Assembly: GCA_016719405.1 (NCBI GenBank)
Contig: JADJZE010000021.1
Location: forward strand, 124,001-188,000
DNA: 64,000 nucleotides
Reading direction: 5' to 3'
DNA from: Candidatus Aalborgicola lynettensis
GTDB taxonomy: Bacteria > Pseudomonadota > Gammaproteobacteria > Burkholderiales > Burkholderiaceae_C
Numbering within the stretch: position 1 is the stretch's first letter; every line of letters begins with the position of its first letter. The notes beneath the pieces are model-generated. The model was not told where the DNA came from. It did no database searches and saw only the letters and a program-made list of their open reading frames with translations. This document shows, one piece after another, positions 25,506 through 35,252 of the stretch. The position numbers were made by a program, and so were the translations under genes.

Positions 25506-26413
25506 ACCCGACGCTGTTCGCACTGGGCGCCATCGCCCTGTGGTCCACGCTGGCCACGCTGGGCTTGGCGCTGGCCCATGTTCCACCGTTTTTGCTGACC
25601 GGACTTTCACTGCTGATCGGCAGCCTGATTGCGTTACCCCTTTCGCGCTTCGATATGCGCCAGTGGCGCGTGCCCCTGGGTACGCTGGCGCTGGGGGTGT
25701 ACGGGCTGTTTGGTTTTCACTTTCTGCTGTTTATGGCGCTGCGCAATGCGCCGCCGGTGGAGGCCAATTTGGTCAACTACCTGTGGCCGCTGCTGATGGT
25801 GGTGCTGGCGCCGGTGTTGCTGCCGGGTGTCGTGCTGCGTGGCGTGCATGTGGTGGCGGCCTTGCTGGGCTTTGCGGGCGCGGCGCTGGCCATTATGGGT
25901 GCCCCGGTCGCGGCGGGCAGCAGTGGGGCGAGTAGCGGCACCGTTATCGCCAGCGGCTGGGCCTGGGGTTATGTGCCGGCGCTTGGCTCGGCCTTCATCT
26001 GGGCCAGCTATTCACTGTGGTGCCAGCGGGTGCGGCCGTTCCCCACCAGCGCCATTGGGCTGTTTGCGCTGGTATCGGGTGTGCTGGCGCTGGTGTGCCA
26101 CGCAGCGCTGGAGCCCGCCGTGGGTTTAAGCGTGCGCGACTGGGGCCTGCTGGTGGTGATGGGCCTGGGGCCGCTGGGCGCGGCATTTTTCTTGTGGGAC
26201 CGCGCGCTCAAAGGGGGCGATGCGCGGCACATTGGCATACTGAGTTACCTCACACCGCTGGCGTCCACCGCGCTGCTCATGGTGGTGAGCGGGCGCCGTT
26301 TGAGCGGAAGCATTGGCCTGGCCGCCATGATGATCATCGGTGCTGCCGTACTGGGCAGCCGCATTGCGGCACCGGGCCGCGATGCGGCGCAGGATGTGGC
26401 ACCTTTCCCATAA
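25502..26413 (+). CDS. EamA/DMT-family exporter (YddG-like)
   Basis: 303 residues with about ten hydrophobic helices in two EamA repeats (roughly 1-135 and 150-295). The N-terminal block LWSTLATLGLALAHVPPFLL and PVEANLVNYLWPLLMVVLAP resemble the YddG group, which exports aromatic amino acids; substrate is an inference. ATG 25502 overlaps the stop of the aldo/keto reductase remnant and has no clear ribosome binding site, so it may once have been coupled to that gene. Confidence 0.88.
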   Translation: MNPTLFALGAIALWSTLATLGLALAHVPPFLLTGLSLLIGSLIALPLSRFDMRQWRVPLGTLALGVYGLFGFHFLLFMALRNAPPVEANLVNYLWPLLMVVLAPVLLPGVVLRGVHVVAALLGFAGAALAIMGAPVAAGSSGASSGTVIASGWAWGYVPALGSAFIWASYSLWCQRVRPFPTSAIGLFALVSGVLALVCHAALEPAVGLSVRDWGLLVVMGLGPLGAAFFLWDRALKGGDARHIGILSYLTPLASTALLMVVSGRRLSGSIGLAAMMIIGAAVLGSRIAAPGRDAAQDVAPFP

Positions 26414-26469
26414 CATTTTTGCCTTTTGCGCCCACCAGCAGAGCGCAGACAGCTATTTATTCAATAGCA
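26411..26469 (-). repeat. dispersed double-hairpin repeat, copy K
   Basis: On the minus strand GGTGCTATTGAATAAATAGC then TGTCTGCGC...GGGCGCA and AAAGGCAAAAATGTTA. The repeat supplies the last codons and TAA stop of the speD gene and begins at the stop of the EamA gene. Confidence 0.7.
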
Positions 26470-26888
26470 CCTTTGGCCATGTCAGCAGCCTTCTGCTTGA
26501 ACTGCTCCGGCGCACTTGCAGCCCCGCGGTGCCACGCCTGGCGCTGCGCCTGCTGCGGCGCAAACAGTGCCACCAATGCGTCCATCAGCGCGTGCGCCTT
26601 GACCGAATGGTCGGCGCTGAAATTGCATACGTACACATCCACCGTTACACCCGCCTGTTCGGGCCAGGTATGCACACACAGGTGCGACTCGGCCAGCAGC
26701 ACCGTGGCCGTTACGCCGCCGGGGCCGTGGGGGGTGGGTGGGAAAGTGTGGGCCAGCTGGTTGACGGCTTGCAATCCTGCCGTCTGAACCACCTGCGTGC
26801 AGCGCGCCATTAAACGCGCAGCGTCGGTCAACCATGCGGGGTCGCAGCGGCAGTCGCCCAAATCAGCAGTGAGGTGAAGGCCTTGCAT
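26457..26888 (-). CDS. speD: S-adenosylmethionine decarboxylase proenzyme
   Basis: 143 residues, prokaryotic class 1B type. The self-cleavage site is in LLAESHLCVHTWPE: cleavage between E67 and S68 would create the pyruvoyl group, with H73 as helper. The catalytic cysteine is C88 in VDVYVCNF. The product, decarboxylated SAM, feeds spermidine synthesis. The last residues AIE and the stop come from the dispersed repeat. It is 8 bases downstream of the DTW-domain gene. Confidence 0.88.
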   Translation of the reverse strand: MQGLHLTADLGDCRCDPAWLTDAARLMARCTQVVQTAGLQAVNQLAHTFPPTPHGPGGVTATVLLAESHLCVHTWPEQAGVTVDVYVCNFSADHSVKAHALMDALVALFAPQQAQRQAWHRGAASAPEQFKQKAADMAKGAIE

Positions 26889-26896
26889 AGCGGCGC

Positions 26897-27754
26897 CTAG
26901 CTTAGTGCATTTTGCAGTTGCGCCAACTGCTGGTGCCCCGCGCTGAACCGATCAGGCGGCAGTTGGTGGCGCGCCTGCAGGTAATGGTGGGTGAACACAT
27001 CCAGGTACACCTCCAGCGTGCGCGCTGCGCGCATTTCGCCCGCGCTTTCCAGGCACAGCGCAGCCACCTCAGCGGTGCAAAAATGGTCGTCGCGGGTGGA
27101 GCGGCGCAGGCGGTAGCGTGAAAGCTGGTCGGGTTGCAGGCTCAGCACGGGCAGGTGGTCCAGATACGGGCTTTTGCGGAACATCTTGCGGGCCTCGGGC
27201 CAGGTGGCGTCCAGCAGCACAAAAAGTGGGCGTTTGCGCGGCGTGCCTTGCGCGTTGCCCATGGTGCCTGCTGTGCCGGGAGCGTGTGCCGCGTTGGCCG
27301 CAGTGGTGTGTGGGGTGAGGCCTGTAGTGGGCTCCGTCGTCAGGGAAGACTGCGGCGCGCGCCCCGCCAGGCGCTCGGTAACTACCCGTTCCGGCGCTAC
27401 GAACTCCCCCGGAAACACCACAAAGGGCTCCCACTGCGGGTCGGCCAGCAGGGTGAGCAGGGCAGGGTCCACCACGGTGCGTGCCCACCCAAACGCAAAA
27501 GTATCGGCCACCACATCGGCAATCAGCCAGCCGGTGTTGCTGGGTTTGAGTGGCTCAATATCGGCCATTAGCAGGCACACACCGGCGTGGGTGGGTACTT
27601 GCGGGCGCAGATTGCACAGGCAGTGGCTGGGCACCAGCCGGCACCCGGCGCAGCGCGGGCCGTGCGCCCCCCCACGGGCCAAAAAAGGCTTGCTGCTGCG
27701 CGCCAGGCGCTCGGTGCGCAAGCGTGAAACCGCGTGGGGAGAAGATGGGAACAT
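26897..27754 (-). CDS. tapT: DTW-domain tRNA-uridine aminocarboxypropyltransferase
   Basis: 285 residues from MFPSSPHAVSRLRTERL. Conserved parts are the cysteine cluster CAGCRLVPSHCLC near residue 40, the segment MADIEPLKPSNTGWLI, and the DTW-type motif LLDATWPEARKMFRKS. The family transfers the 3-amino-3-carboxypropyl group of SAM to tRNA uridine (acp3U). A low-complexity Thr/Ala/Pro insertion is near residues 150-195. Together with speD it uses SAM, though joint function is not implied. Confidence 0.87.
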   Translation of the reverse strand: MFPSSPHAVSRLRTERLARSSKPFLARGGAHGPRCAGCRLVPSHCLCNLRPQVPTHAGVCLLMADIEPLKPSNTGWLIADVVADTFAFGWARTVVDPALLTLLADPQWEPFVVFPGEFVAPERVVTERLAGRAPQSSLTTEPTTGLTPHTTAANAAHAPGTAGTMGNAQGTPRKRPLFVLLDATWPEARKMFRKSPYLDHLPVLSLQPDQLSRYRLRRSTRDDHFCTAEVAALCLESAGEMRAARTLEVYLDVFTHHYLQARHQLPPDRFSAGHQQLAQLQNALS

Positions 27755-27841
27755 GGTAGCGATTATGTGGGGTGCGTGCGCCACTGCCGCCCAGCCGCCG
27801 TGCCATACTGTGCCGCCACCGCCATTCTTGCGGCCTGTGCC

Positions 27842-28435
27842 ATGCAAAGTACGCTCAACTGCTCCGTCTGCCGCCCCCCTGAACTGCACCGCCTGATTGC
27901 GTTAGAGCCTGATTTTGTCGGGCACTGGCTGGCATTGCCGCGCCGGCAGTTGGCGACCAAAACCGTGTTGCACGGCGCAGGAAGCGTGCTGGATCGCACT
28001 TGGCTGGTCGAGCGCGGGCTGGTGCGCAGCTACTTCTCCACCCCTCAGGGTGGCGAGCACAACCGCGGGTTTCATGCCGAGGGTGCCTGGGTCGGTGCGG
28101 GTGTGGTACCTGTACCTACCGTGTGCCCGTTCACCCTGGAAACGATGGAGCCCACGCAGGTGGTCGAGCTGGCATACAGCGTGCTGCGCGAATGGCAGCA
28201 ACGCTACCCCACAGTGGGGCCTTTGCTGGACGAGGCCATGGCGTGTATGGTTTTGAGCCAAACCCAGCGCGAGTCCCAGTTGCTGGCGCTGACCCCCACC
28301 GAGCGTTACGCCGCCTTTGTGCAGGAACATGGCGCGTTGGCAGAGCGTATTCCGCTGCACCATGTGGCCAGTTACCTGGGTATTACCAACGTGAGCCTGT
28401 CGCGCATTCGCGCGCGTATCCCGAAGCCCGCTTGA
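27842..28435 (+). CDS. Crp/Fnr-family transcription regulator
   Basis: 197 residues from MQSTLNCSVCRPPELHRLIA. The N-terminal part fits a cyclic-nucleotide-binding-like beta barrel (TVLHGAGSVLDRTWLVERGLV). The dimer helix is followed by a helix-turn-helix IPLHHVASYLGITNVSLSRI (about 171-190). The ligand-binding arginine/glutamate set of true CRP is not evident, and the Fnr cysteine cluster is absent (only a CSVC pair near the start). It is convergent with the SoxC/cytochrome genes by five bases; it could regulate them but this is only proximity. Confidence 0.85.
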   Translation: MQSTLNCSVCRPPELHRLIALEPDFVGHWLALPRRQLATKTVLHGAGSVLDRTWLVERGLVRSYFSTPQGGEHNRGFHAEGAWVGAGVVPVPTVCPFTLETMEPTQVVELAYSVLREWQQRYPTVGPLLDEAMACMVLSQTQRESQLLALTPTERYAAFVQEHGALAERIPLHHVASYLGITNVSLSRIRARIPKPA

Positions 28436-28440
28436 GCGCC

Positions 28441-29076
28441 CTACGGCGAGTTTGGCCAAGCCGAAACGCTGTGGCCCCGTGCGGGCATGATGACCTGCGG
28501 CAGAGTGGTGGCGTTCATCACCGCCCCGGCCTGCACCACGCCCATACGGTGCAAAAGGTGCGCGGTGATGGCATACACCTCGTCATCCTGTAGGCTCTTG
28601 GGGGCGTGGTAGGGCATGGCCCGGCGAACATAGTCGAAGATGGTGGTGGCATAGGGCCAGCGCGCGCCCACCGACTGCACCAAGAGAGGGTGCTTCATGA
28701 TGCGCAGCACCCGCAGCGGGTCGTTCCAGCCCACAAAGCCGTCCGAGCCGGCCAAACGCGCCGCTGGGCCCTCAATGCCGGTAGCGCCGTGGCAGCCGGC
28801 GCAATGTAGCTGAAAAAGCGGAGCACCTTGGGCAACGCTGCCCTGTCCCGGCGGCAGGTTGCGCCCATCGGGGAAGATGGTGATGGCATACGGCGCCAGT
28901 TGTGCCGCGCTCAGTGGTACCCCCAAACCGATGGGGGCCACTATAGAACGCGCATTGGCATCTCTTGCAGTACGGTGCACTGCAGATGCATGTACCGAGG
29001 CAGGGGCAGGAGCCGCCGCGGCACCCAGTGCGCTCCACAACAGCGTAAACGCAACTTCTTGCCATCGTTTATGCAT
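28441..29076 (-). CDS. periplasmic monohaem cytochrome c, SoxD-like partner of the molybdoenzyme
   Basis: 211 residues with a signal peptide (about 1-22, MHKRWQEVAFTLLWSALGAA) and one haem motif CAGCH (92-96). A distal methionine may come from AMPYHAPKSL. It overlaps the SoxC-like gene by eight bases (ATGCATAA), so the two are translated together. Classic SoxD has two haems and about 380 residues; this one is short with one haem, more like SorB. It likely accepts electrons from the Mo centre. Confidence 0.85.
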   Translation of the reverse strand: MHKRWQEVAFTLLWSALGAAAAPAPASVHASAVHRTARDANARSIVAPIGLGVPLSAAQLAPYAITIFPDGRNLPPGQGSVAQGAPLFQLHCAGCHGATGIEGPAARLAGSDGFVGWNDPLRVLRIMKHPLLVQSVGARWPYATTIFDYVRRAMPYHAPKSLQDDEVYAITAHLLHRMGVVQAGAVMNATTLPQVIMPARGHSVSAWPNSP

Positions 29077-30346
29077 AGGTGTTCTCCACCCGCCCGTCGC
29101 GCCCTACCTGCCAGGCATGAATGGCGTTGTAGTGGTTGAATGAATGGCTGGCGTAGCGGCTCTTCCATACTTTGCGGCTGGGTTGCACGTGCCCCATCTC
29201 GTCTGTGGCGCGGCTCATCAGCACCGCTTTCTGGCCCCGCCACTGCCAGGGCAGGGTGAAGCGGGTAAAGGCGCGGTCCAGCACCGGCCCATGCAACTGC
29301 GCCACGGCCCAACTCGCGCCGCCGTCGATGGATACCTCTACCTTGGCAATGCGTCCCCGCCCCGACCAGGCCAGACCACCAATTTCGTAAAACCCGTGCA
29401 CGCCCGGCAGCGTTTGTTGGCCGGATGGATGGGTGATGACCGATTTGACCTCCATGTGAAAGGCAAAATGCTCAATCTGCCCATTGTTCAGCACCTGCGT
29501 GTACAGCCCGGACTCGTCTTTGGTGTAAGCCGGTGTATCCACCACCTCCAGGCGGTGCAGCCACTTCACGTTCACATTGCCTTCCCATCCCGGCATGAGC
29601 AGCCGCATCGGGTAGCCCTGTGAGGGGCGCAGGCGCTCGCCGTTTTGGTACAGCGCCAGCATGCCGTCCTTGAGTAATGCCGACAAGGGCAGGCTGCGGC
29701 TGTGCGAGCCGCCGTCGGCACCCTCTGCCACTACCCACTTGGCGCTGGGGCGAAGGCCGGCCTCGTTGAGCAGGGTGGACAGCGGTATACCCGTCCACTC
29801 TGCACACGACACTTCTCCAGCCAGATCACCCAGGGTGTGGTCCAGCGCCGTCATCGACAGGGCATTGGCCGCACTGTTGCCTGCGCATTCCAGAAAATGG
29901 GTGCGGCTGACCATGGGGTAGCGCATGAGCCGCTCCAGATCAAACTGCAACGGCCGCTCCACCAGGCCGTGGATCATCAGCACATGTTTGGCGGGGTCTA
30001 TGGTGGGCACGCCGTTGTGGTGGGTGGCAAAGTGCAGGCCATTGGGCGTGATGGTGCCGCGCTGGTGCTGCAAGGGTGAGCGCCACACGCTGAAACCTGC
30101 CGCGCGTGATTCGCTGCGCACCACATCGCGTTCAAACACGGCCGGTTGGCCGTAGGGTGTATCGCTGCCACCGGGTGTCTTCATGGCCTCGGGCAGTGCC
30201 TCACCAATGGGCCGGGCATTCGGGCCCGTCTGCGCCTGCGATCCCACGGGCAGGGCCGCCGCCGCAAAACCCAAACTGCTGCGCAAAAAAGAACGGCGCT
30301 GCAACGTGCTGCCGTGTGGTGACGGCGGACTAACCTGACCAAGCAT
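29069..30346 (-). CDS. soxC: SoxC-like sulfite/sulfane dehydrogenase, molybdenum subunit
   Basis: 425 residues. A twin-arginine signal (RRSFLRSSLGFAAAALP) near residues 17-33 exports the folded enzyme. The Mo-ligand cysteine is in THFLECAGNSAANAL, and SoxC signatures include ITPNGLHFATHHNGVPTIDP, PMRLLMPGWEGNVNVKWL and FYEIGGLAWSGRGRIAKVEV, ending in the dimerisation domain SFNHYNAIHAW. GGAGAG precedes the start. It forms an operon with the cytochrome gene. No soxXYZAB genes are in the window, so substrate (sulfite or SoxY-bound sulfane) is unsettled. Confidence 0.88.
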   Translation of the reverse strand: MLGQVSPPSPHGSTLQRRSFLRSSLGFAAAALPVGSQAQTGPNARPIGEALPEAMKTPGGSDTPYGQPAVFERDVVRSESRAAGFSVWRSPLQHQRGTITPNGLHFATHHNGVPTIDPAKHVLMIHGLVERPLQFDLERLMRYPMVSRTHFLECAGNSAANALSMTALDHTLGDLAGEVSCAEWTGIPLSTLLNEAGLRPSAKWVVAEGADGGSHSRSLPLSALLKDGMLALYQNGERLRPSQGYPMRLLMPGWEGNVNVKWLHRLEVVDTPAYTKDESGLYTQVLNNGQIEHFAFHMEVKSVITHPSGQQTLPGVHGFYEIGGLAWSGRGRIAKVEVSIDGGASWAVAQLHGPVLDRAFTRFTLPWQWRGQKAVLMSRATDEMGHVQPSRKVWKSRYASHSFNHYNAIHAWQVGRDGRVENTYA

Positions 30347-30485
30347 AAAGTGCTCTCCAAAACGCGACGCATCGTGGTCGCAGGGGCAGTGTGGCGTTTG
30401 CGGGGTGTGCGGGCATTAACCTTTGTTAACGCAGCTGCCTATTTGATTAGGGGCTGCGCGTGTCAGCCCGATCAACAGGGTGTAT

Positions 30486-30543
30486 TTGCTATGAAAGTAG
30501 TAGCTGCTTGCGCACATTCTGCGGGCGCTGGAGGTCAGTTGGG
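30486..30543 (+). repeat. dispersed double-hairpin repeat, copy F
   Basis: TTGCTATGAAAGTAGTAGCTG then CTTGCGCAC...TGCGGGCGCTGGAGG. It occupies the gap between the divergent soxC and tkt genes (30347-30634), where no promoter could be pinned down. Confidence 0.65.
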
Positions 30544-30634
30544 GCATGGTGCTGTGGCCTGGGGAAAAGCCGCGCGCCGGGGGCCGGTAAAATACCGGGT
30601 TTTCCCCAGCCACCCTACCCGGAGTCGCCCGCCC

Positions 30635-32725
30635 ATGGCCACCACGAAAAATACCCAACAGATGGCTAGCGCCATTCGCGCCCTTGCAATGGACGCCGTT
30701 CAGGCCGCCAACTCCGGCCACCCCGGTGCGCCCATGGGCATGGCCGACATGGCCGTGGCCTTGTGGGGCGACCACCTGCAGCACAACCCTGCCAACCCCA
30801 ACTGGTTGAACCGCGACCGCTTTGTGCTGAGCAATGGCCACGCGTCCATGCTCATTTATTCCGTGTTGCACCTCACCGGTTACAAGCTGCCCATTGCCGA
30901 GCTGAAAAACTTTCGCCAGTTGCACAGCAAGACCGCCGGTCACCCCGAGGTGGGCGTGACCCCCGGTGTGGAAACCACCACCGGCCCCCTGGGCCAGGGC
31001 ATCACCAATGCCGTGGGCATGGCGCTGGCTGAGAAGCTGCTGGCCAAAGAATTCAACCGCGAAGGCCATGCCGTGGTGAACCACCACACCTACACCTTCC
31101 TGGGTGACGGCTGCATGATGGAAGGCATCAGCCACGAAGCGGCTGCCCTGGCGGGCGCCTGGAAGCTGGGCAAGCTGATCGCCTTATACGACGACAACGG
31201 CATCTCCATTGACGGCCAGGTCGCGCCCTGGTTCATCGACAACACCGCGCAGCGTTTTGTGGCCTATGGCTGGAACGTGGTGGGCCCAGTCGATGGCCAT
31301 GACGCGGCAGCCGTGTCGGCCGCCATTGCGGATGCCAAAAAATCGACTGACCGCCCGACACTGGTCATCTGCAAAACCCATATCGGCAAAGGTAGCCCCA
31401 ACCGCGCCAATACCGCCAAGGCCCACGGCGAGCCGCTGGGCGGCGAAGAAATCAAGCTCACCCGCGAGTCCATGGGCTGGAGCCACGCCCCGTTTGTGAT
31501 CCCCAAAGAAGTGGCCGCCGATTGGGATGCCAAAGCCCAGGGCAAGGCTGCTGAGGCCGCCTGGAACGACCAATTTGCCGCCTACAAGGCCGCCTACCCC
31601 GAGCTGGCCAAAGAACTGTTGCGCCGCATGAAGGGCGATTTGCCCAAGAAGTTTGTGCAAACCGCCGTGGATACCGTGATTGCCGCCCACACCAAAGCCG
31701 AGACCGTGGCCTCGCGCAAAGCGTCCCAACTGGCGTTGGAATCGTTCACTGCTGCGCTGCCTGAATTGCTGGGTGGCTCGGCTGACCTGACGGGCTCCAA
31801 TCTCACCAACACCAAGAGTACCCCCAACCTGCGTTTTGACATGCACGGTGAGGTGGTGCAAACCGCCGATGCCAATGGCACCTTGGTGGGTGGCCGCCAC
31901 ATCAATTACGGCGTGCGCGAGTTCGGCATGGCCGCCATCATGAACGGTGTGGCCCTGCACGGTGGCTTTATCCCCTACGGTGGCACCTTCCTCACGTTCA
32001 GCGACTACAGCCGCAACGCCGTGCGTATGGCCGCACTGATGAAGCTGCGCGTCATCCACGTCTTCACCCACGACTCCATCGGTCTGGGTGAAGACGGCCC
32101 TACGCACCAATCCATCGAGCACGCTGCATCGCTGCGCTTGATTCCCAATCTGGACGTGTGGCGCCCGGCCGATACGGCAGAAACCGCAGTGGCCTGGACC
32201 GTTGCTTTGCAAAACAAGACCAAGCCCACTGCGCTGCTCTTGAGTCGCCAAAACATTGCCTATGCGCCCAAGCCCGAGTCGGCGACCGCGCCCGAGGCGT
32301 GTGGCCTGGACGCCATCAGCAAGGGTGCCTATGTGCTGGCTGAGCCCGTGCAAGTGGGCCTGAAGAAGAAGGCGCAAGCCGTCATCATTGCCACCGGCTC
32401 CGAAGTGCAACTGGCCCTGGCCGCGCAAAAGCTGCTGGCCGAGCGCAAGATTGCGGTGCGCGTGGTTTCCATGCCCTCTAACACCACGTTCGACACGCAA
32501 GACGCCGCCTACAAGGCCGCCGTGTTGCCCACTGGGTTGCCCCGTGTGGCGGTCGAAATGGGTGTGACAGATGGCTGGTGGAAATACGGCGTCGCCGCTG
32601 TGGTGGGTATCGACACCTACGGTGAATCGGCCCCCGCACCCGTGTTGTTCAAACACTTTGGATTCACCCCCGAAAACCTTGCAGAAACGGTGCAAGCCGT
32701 TCTGCAGCGCAAGGTTTCGGCGTAG
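30635..32725 (+). CDS. tkt: transketolase
   Basis: 696 residues from MATTKNTQQMASAIRALAMD with GGAG upstream. Thiamine diphosphate-dependent enzyme of the pentose phosphate and Calvin pathways. Visible: SGHPGAPMGMADMA, HASMLIYSVLHL, TTTGPLGQGI, the ThDP-binding motif LGDGCMMEGISHEAA...DDNGISIDG, and the C-terminal domain with NYGVREFGMAAIMNG and THDSIGLGEDGPTHQSIEH. Open frame upstream of 30635 is not coding. gap follows, so central carbon genes are grouped. Confidence 0.97.
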   Translation: MATTKNTQQMASAIRALAMDAVQAANSGHPGAPMGMADMAVALWGDHLQHNPANPNWLNRDRFVLSNGHASMLIYSVLHLTGYKLPIAELKNFRQLHSKTAGHPEVGVTPGVETTTGPLGQGITNAVGMALAEKLLAKEFNREGHAVVNHHTYTFLGDGCMMEGISHEAAALAGAWKLGKLIALYDDNGISIDGQVAPWFIDNTAQRFVAYGWNVVGPVDGHDAAAVSAAIADAKKSTDRPTLVICKTHIGKGSPNRANTAKAHGEPLGGEEIKLTRESMGWSHAPFVIPKEVAADWDAKAQGKAAEAAWNDQFAAYKAAYPELAKELLRRMKGDLPKKFVQTAVDTVIAAHTKAETVASRKASQLALESFTAALPELLGGSADLTGSNLTNTKSTPNLRFDMHGEVVQTADANGTLVGGRHINYGVREFGMAAIMNGVALHGGFIPYGGTFLTFSDYSRNAVRMAALMKLRVIHVFTHDSIGLGEDGPTHQSIEHAASLRLIPNLDVWRPADTAETAVAWTVALQNKTKPTALLLSRQNIAYAPKPESATAPEACGLDAISKGAYVLAEPVQVGLKKKAQAVIIATGSEVQLALAAQKLLAERKIAVRVVSMPSNTTFDTQDAAYKAAVLPTGLPRVAVEMGVTDGWWKYGVAAVVGIDTYGESAPAPVLFKHFGFTPENLAETVQAVLQRKVSA

Positions 32726-32734
32726 GCTAACAAC

Positions 32735-32807
32735 TATGCGTCAGCATTTGTTATGCCGTAGCCACAACGTGGCCGACACGGTGCAGACCGTATTGACCAA
32801 GAAGTAA
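32735..32807 (+). pseudogene. remnant of a transketolase 3' end
   Basis: A short frame ending HNVADTVQTVLTKK-stop at 32807 mirrors the transketolase C-terminus NLAETVQAVLQRK. Nucleotide similarity is also visible. It looks like a vestige of a second tkt copy or of a recombination event between tkt and gap. Confidence 0.5.
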
Positions 32808-32853
32808 GCAGTCTCTTTTTGTAACCGTTTTGTTTTTTAATCAGGAAACCACC

Positions 32854-33852
<999 letters not shown>

Positions 33853-33869
33853 GCCGCTGCACGGCTTGT

Positions 33870-33934
33870 CCAGTGCCTGCCAGGCACTGGCGCAAAATGC
33901 CCAGCCCCTGCCCCGAACAGCAGGGGCTTTTTTT
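33870..33934 (+). terminator. terminator of gap, preceded by a second hairpin
   Basis: AGCCCCTG (33903-33910) pairs with CAGGGGCT (33921-33928) and a T run follows. A separate perfect hairpin CCAGTGCC/GGCACTGG lies at 33870-33890. Confidence 0.85.
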
Positions 33935-33998
33935 ATGGGTAGAAAGTGCCGTTTGCGCGTATCCCGTCGAACGGCAGGTTGCGTCGCAAGGAGGAAAC

Positions 33999-35057
33999 AT
34001 GGCAACAGATTCCCGGTTCATTGCTTCGATCCTGCGGGCCGGCGTGATGGTGTGTGTGGCGGCCTTGCTCGGCGGCTGCGTCAATACCCTTCTGGGCGAA
34101 TTGCATGTCATGCATGCGCGTGTCCATCCCGGGGGCGAAGCGCTGGAGTTAGTGGTGGCTCGTGAGTCGCGGTATTCGGTCGAGCCTTCCGTCAACAGCG
34201 TCTGGAAGACATCGCACTACGCCCTGCATGTGCTAACTCTTCCCGCGGTGGACCGGCGTGCCGATTGGAGCGCATTGGAGGGCGAAAGCCGGAAAATCCT
34301 GTCGTTCAACGGAGCGCCGCCCAAGGGCGTTGATTACCACTACGCAGCGGGCACCTTGTTCACCGCCCAAGCCAGCGCTTTGCAATGGTGTGCGGTGCAG
34401 GCAGACACGGCCTGCAAACCCGTGGGTGCGGTGCCGTTAACGGACGCAGATGGACGGGTAGCGCACGATCGGGACGGGCGCCATTTCTTTGCTGCCCACC
34501 AGTTGTTTGTTACCGACCGGGCCTTGCCCTTGGTCAATGTGTCCGCTCGCCCCGGTTACCAGCAATTCCGGCAAGGGCCGCTGGATCGCCCCTTTCTGGT
34601 GGAGCACCGCTGGTTGCTGGCCGCATCACACCACAGCAAGCGGCCCGGCGAGCCCCTCTTGCACATTTACGATATGGAGCGCGACACTGTGGAAACGATT
34701 TTGGCCCAGGCCCTGCCAGAAGGAGGAAGCCCTGAACTGCTGGCCGTAGACCGTGATGAGCAGGGCTGGCAGCTATTGATAAAACAGACCTATTGCGCAG
34801 AGACAGGCAAAAACCAGGCAGGTGGAAAGACCATTGCGTGTGATGACCACTACGCAGTGCAGAGACCTGGCCAGCCCCGGCTGGAGCCTTTGGATATTTC
34901 GCCTGATAAGAGTGCGCTTGTCAGTTGGCGGGTGGACTTTGGGCATTGGGACGCCAGGCGCAAACGGCTCTGGCTGTTTGATGCGATCAACCGCTATGAC
35001 CAACCCCATGGAATCGCCGTTCAGGCAGTGCGGTTCCAGCCAAAGCCCCATCCCTGA
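33999..35057 (+). CDS. lipoprotein of unknown function (352 aa)
   Basis: Starts at ATG 33999 with a strong AAGGAGG. A signal peptide ends in the lipobox ALLGGC near residue 27. The mature protein looks beta-rich, with Trp-containing blocks such as HRWLLAASHHS, GEPLLHIYDMERDTVETIL and ALVSWRVDFGHWDARRKRLWLF that suggest repeats of a propeller-like fold. No known domain is recognised. It is single, between the gap terminator and the inverted repeat copy G. Confidence 0.75.
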   Translation: MATDSRFIASILRAGVMVCVAALLGGCVNTLLGELHVMHARVHPGGEALELVVARESRYSVEPSVNSVWKTSHYALHVLTLPAVDRRADWSALEGESRKILSFNGAPPKGVDYHYAAGTLFTAQASALQWCAVQADTACKPVGAVPLTDADGRVAHDRDGRHFFAAHQLFVTDRALPLVNVSARPGYQQFRQGPLDRPFLVEHRWLLAASHHSKRPGEPLLHIYDMERDTVETILAQALPEGGSPELLAVDRDEQGWQLLIKQTYCAETGKNQAGGKTIACDDHYAVQRPGQPRLEPLDISPDKSALVSWRVDFGHWDARRKRLWLFDAINRYDQPHGIAVQAVRFQPKPHP

Positions 35058-35140
35058 ATGGCGGTTCTCGGGACCATCAGCCAGGTATTGCGCAGCAACC
35101 CGCAGACCCGTTGCAGATCCGCACGGCAGGATTTTTTATG

Positions 35141-35202
35141 GGTCAAAAATACCGTTTGCGCTTGTCTGGTGTGCGAAGGCAGCTATCAAAAACAGAGCAC
35201 AA
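35141..35202 (-). repeat. dispersed double-hairpin repeat, copy G
   Basis: Minus-strand copy: TTTTTGATAGCTGCC, TTCGCACACCAGACAAGCGCAAACGG and TATTTTTGACCC. A truncated relative (GTGCCGTTTGCGCGTATCC) also follows the gap terminator at 33931-33961. Confidence 0.65.
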
Positions 35203-35252
35203 TCCAGCGACGCGCGGCCCTGGGTGTGCGATGCCGGGGTGTTACCGGCGCA

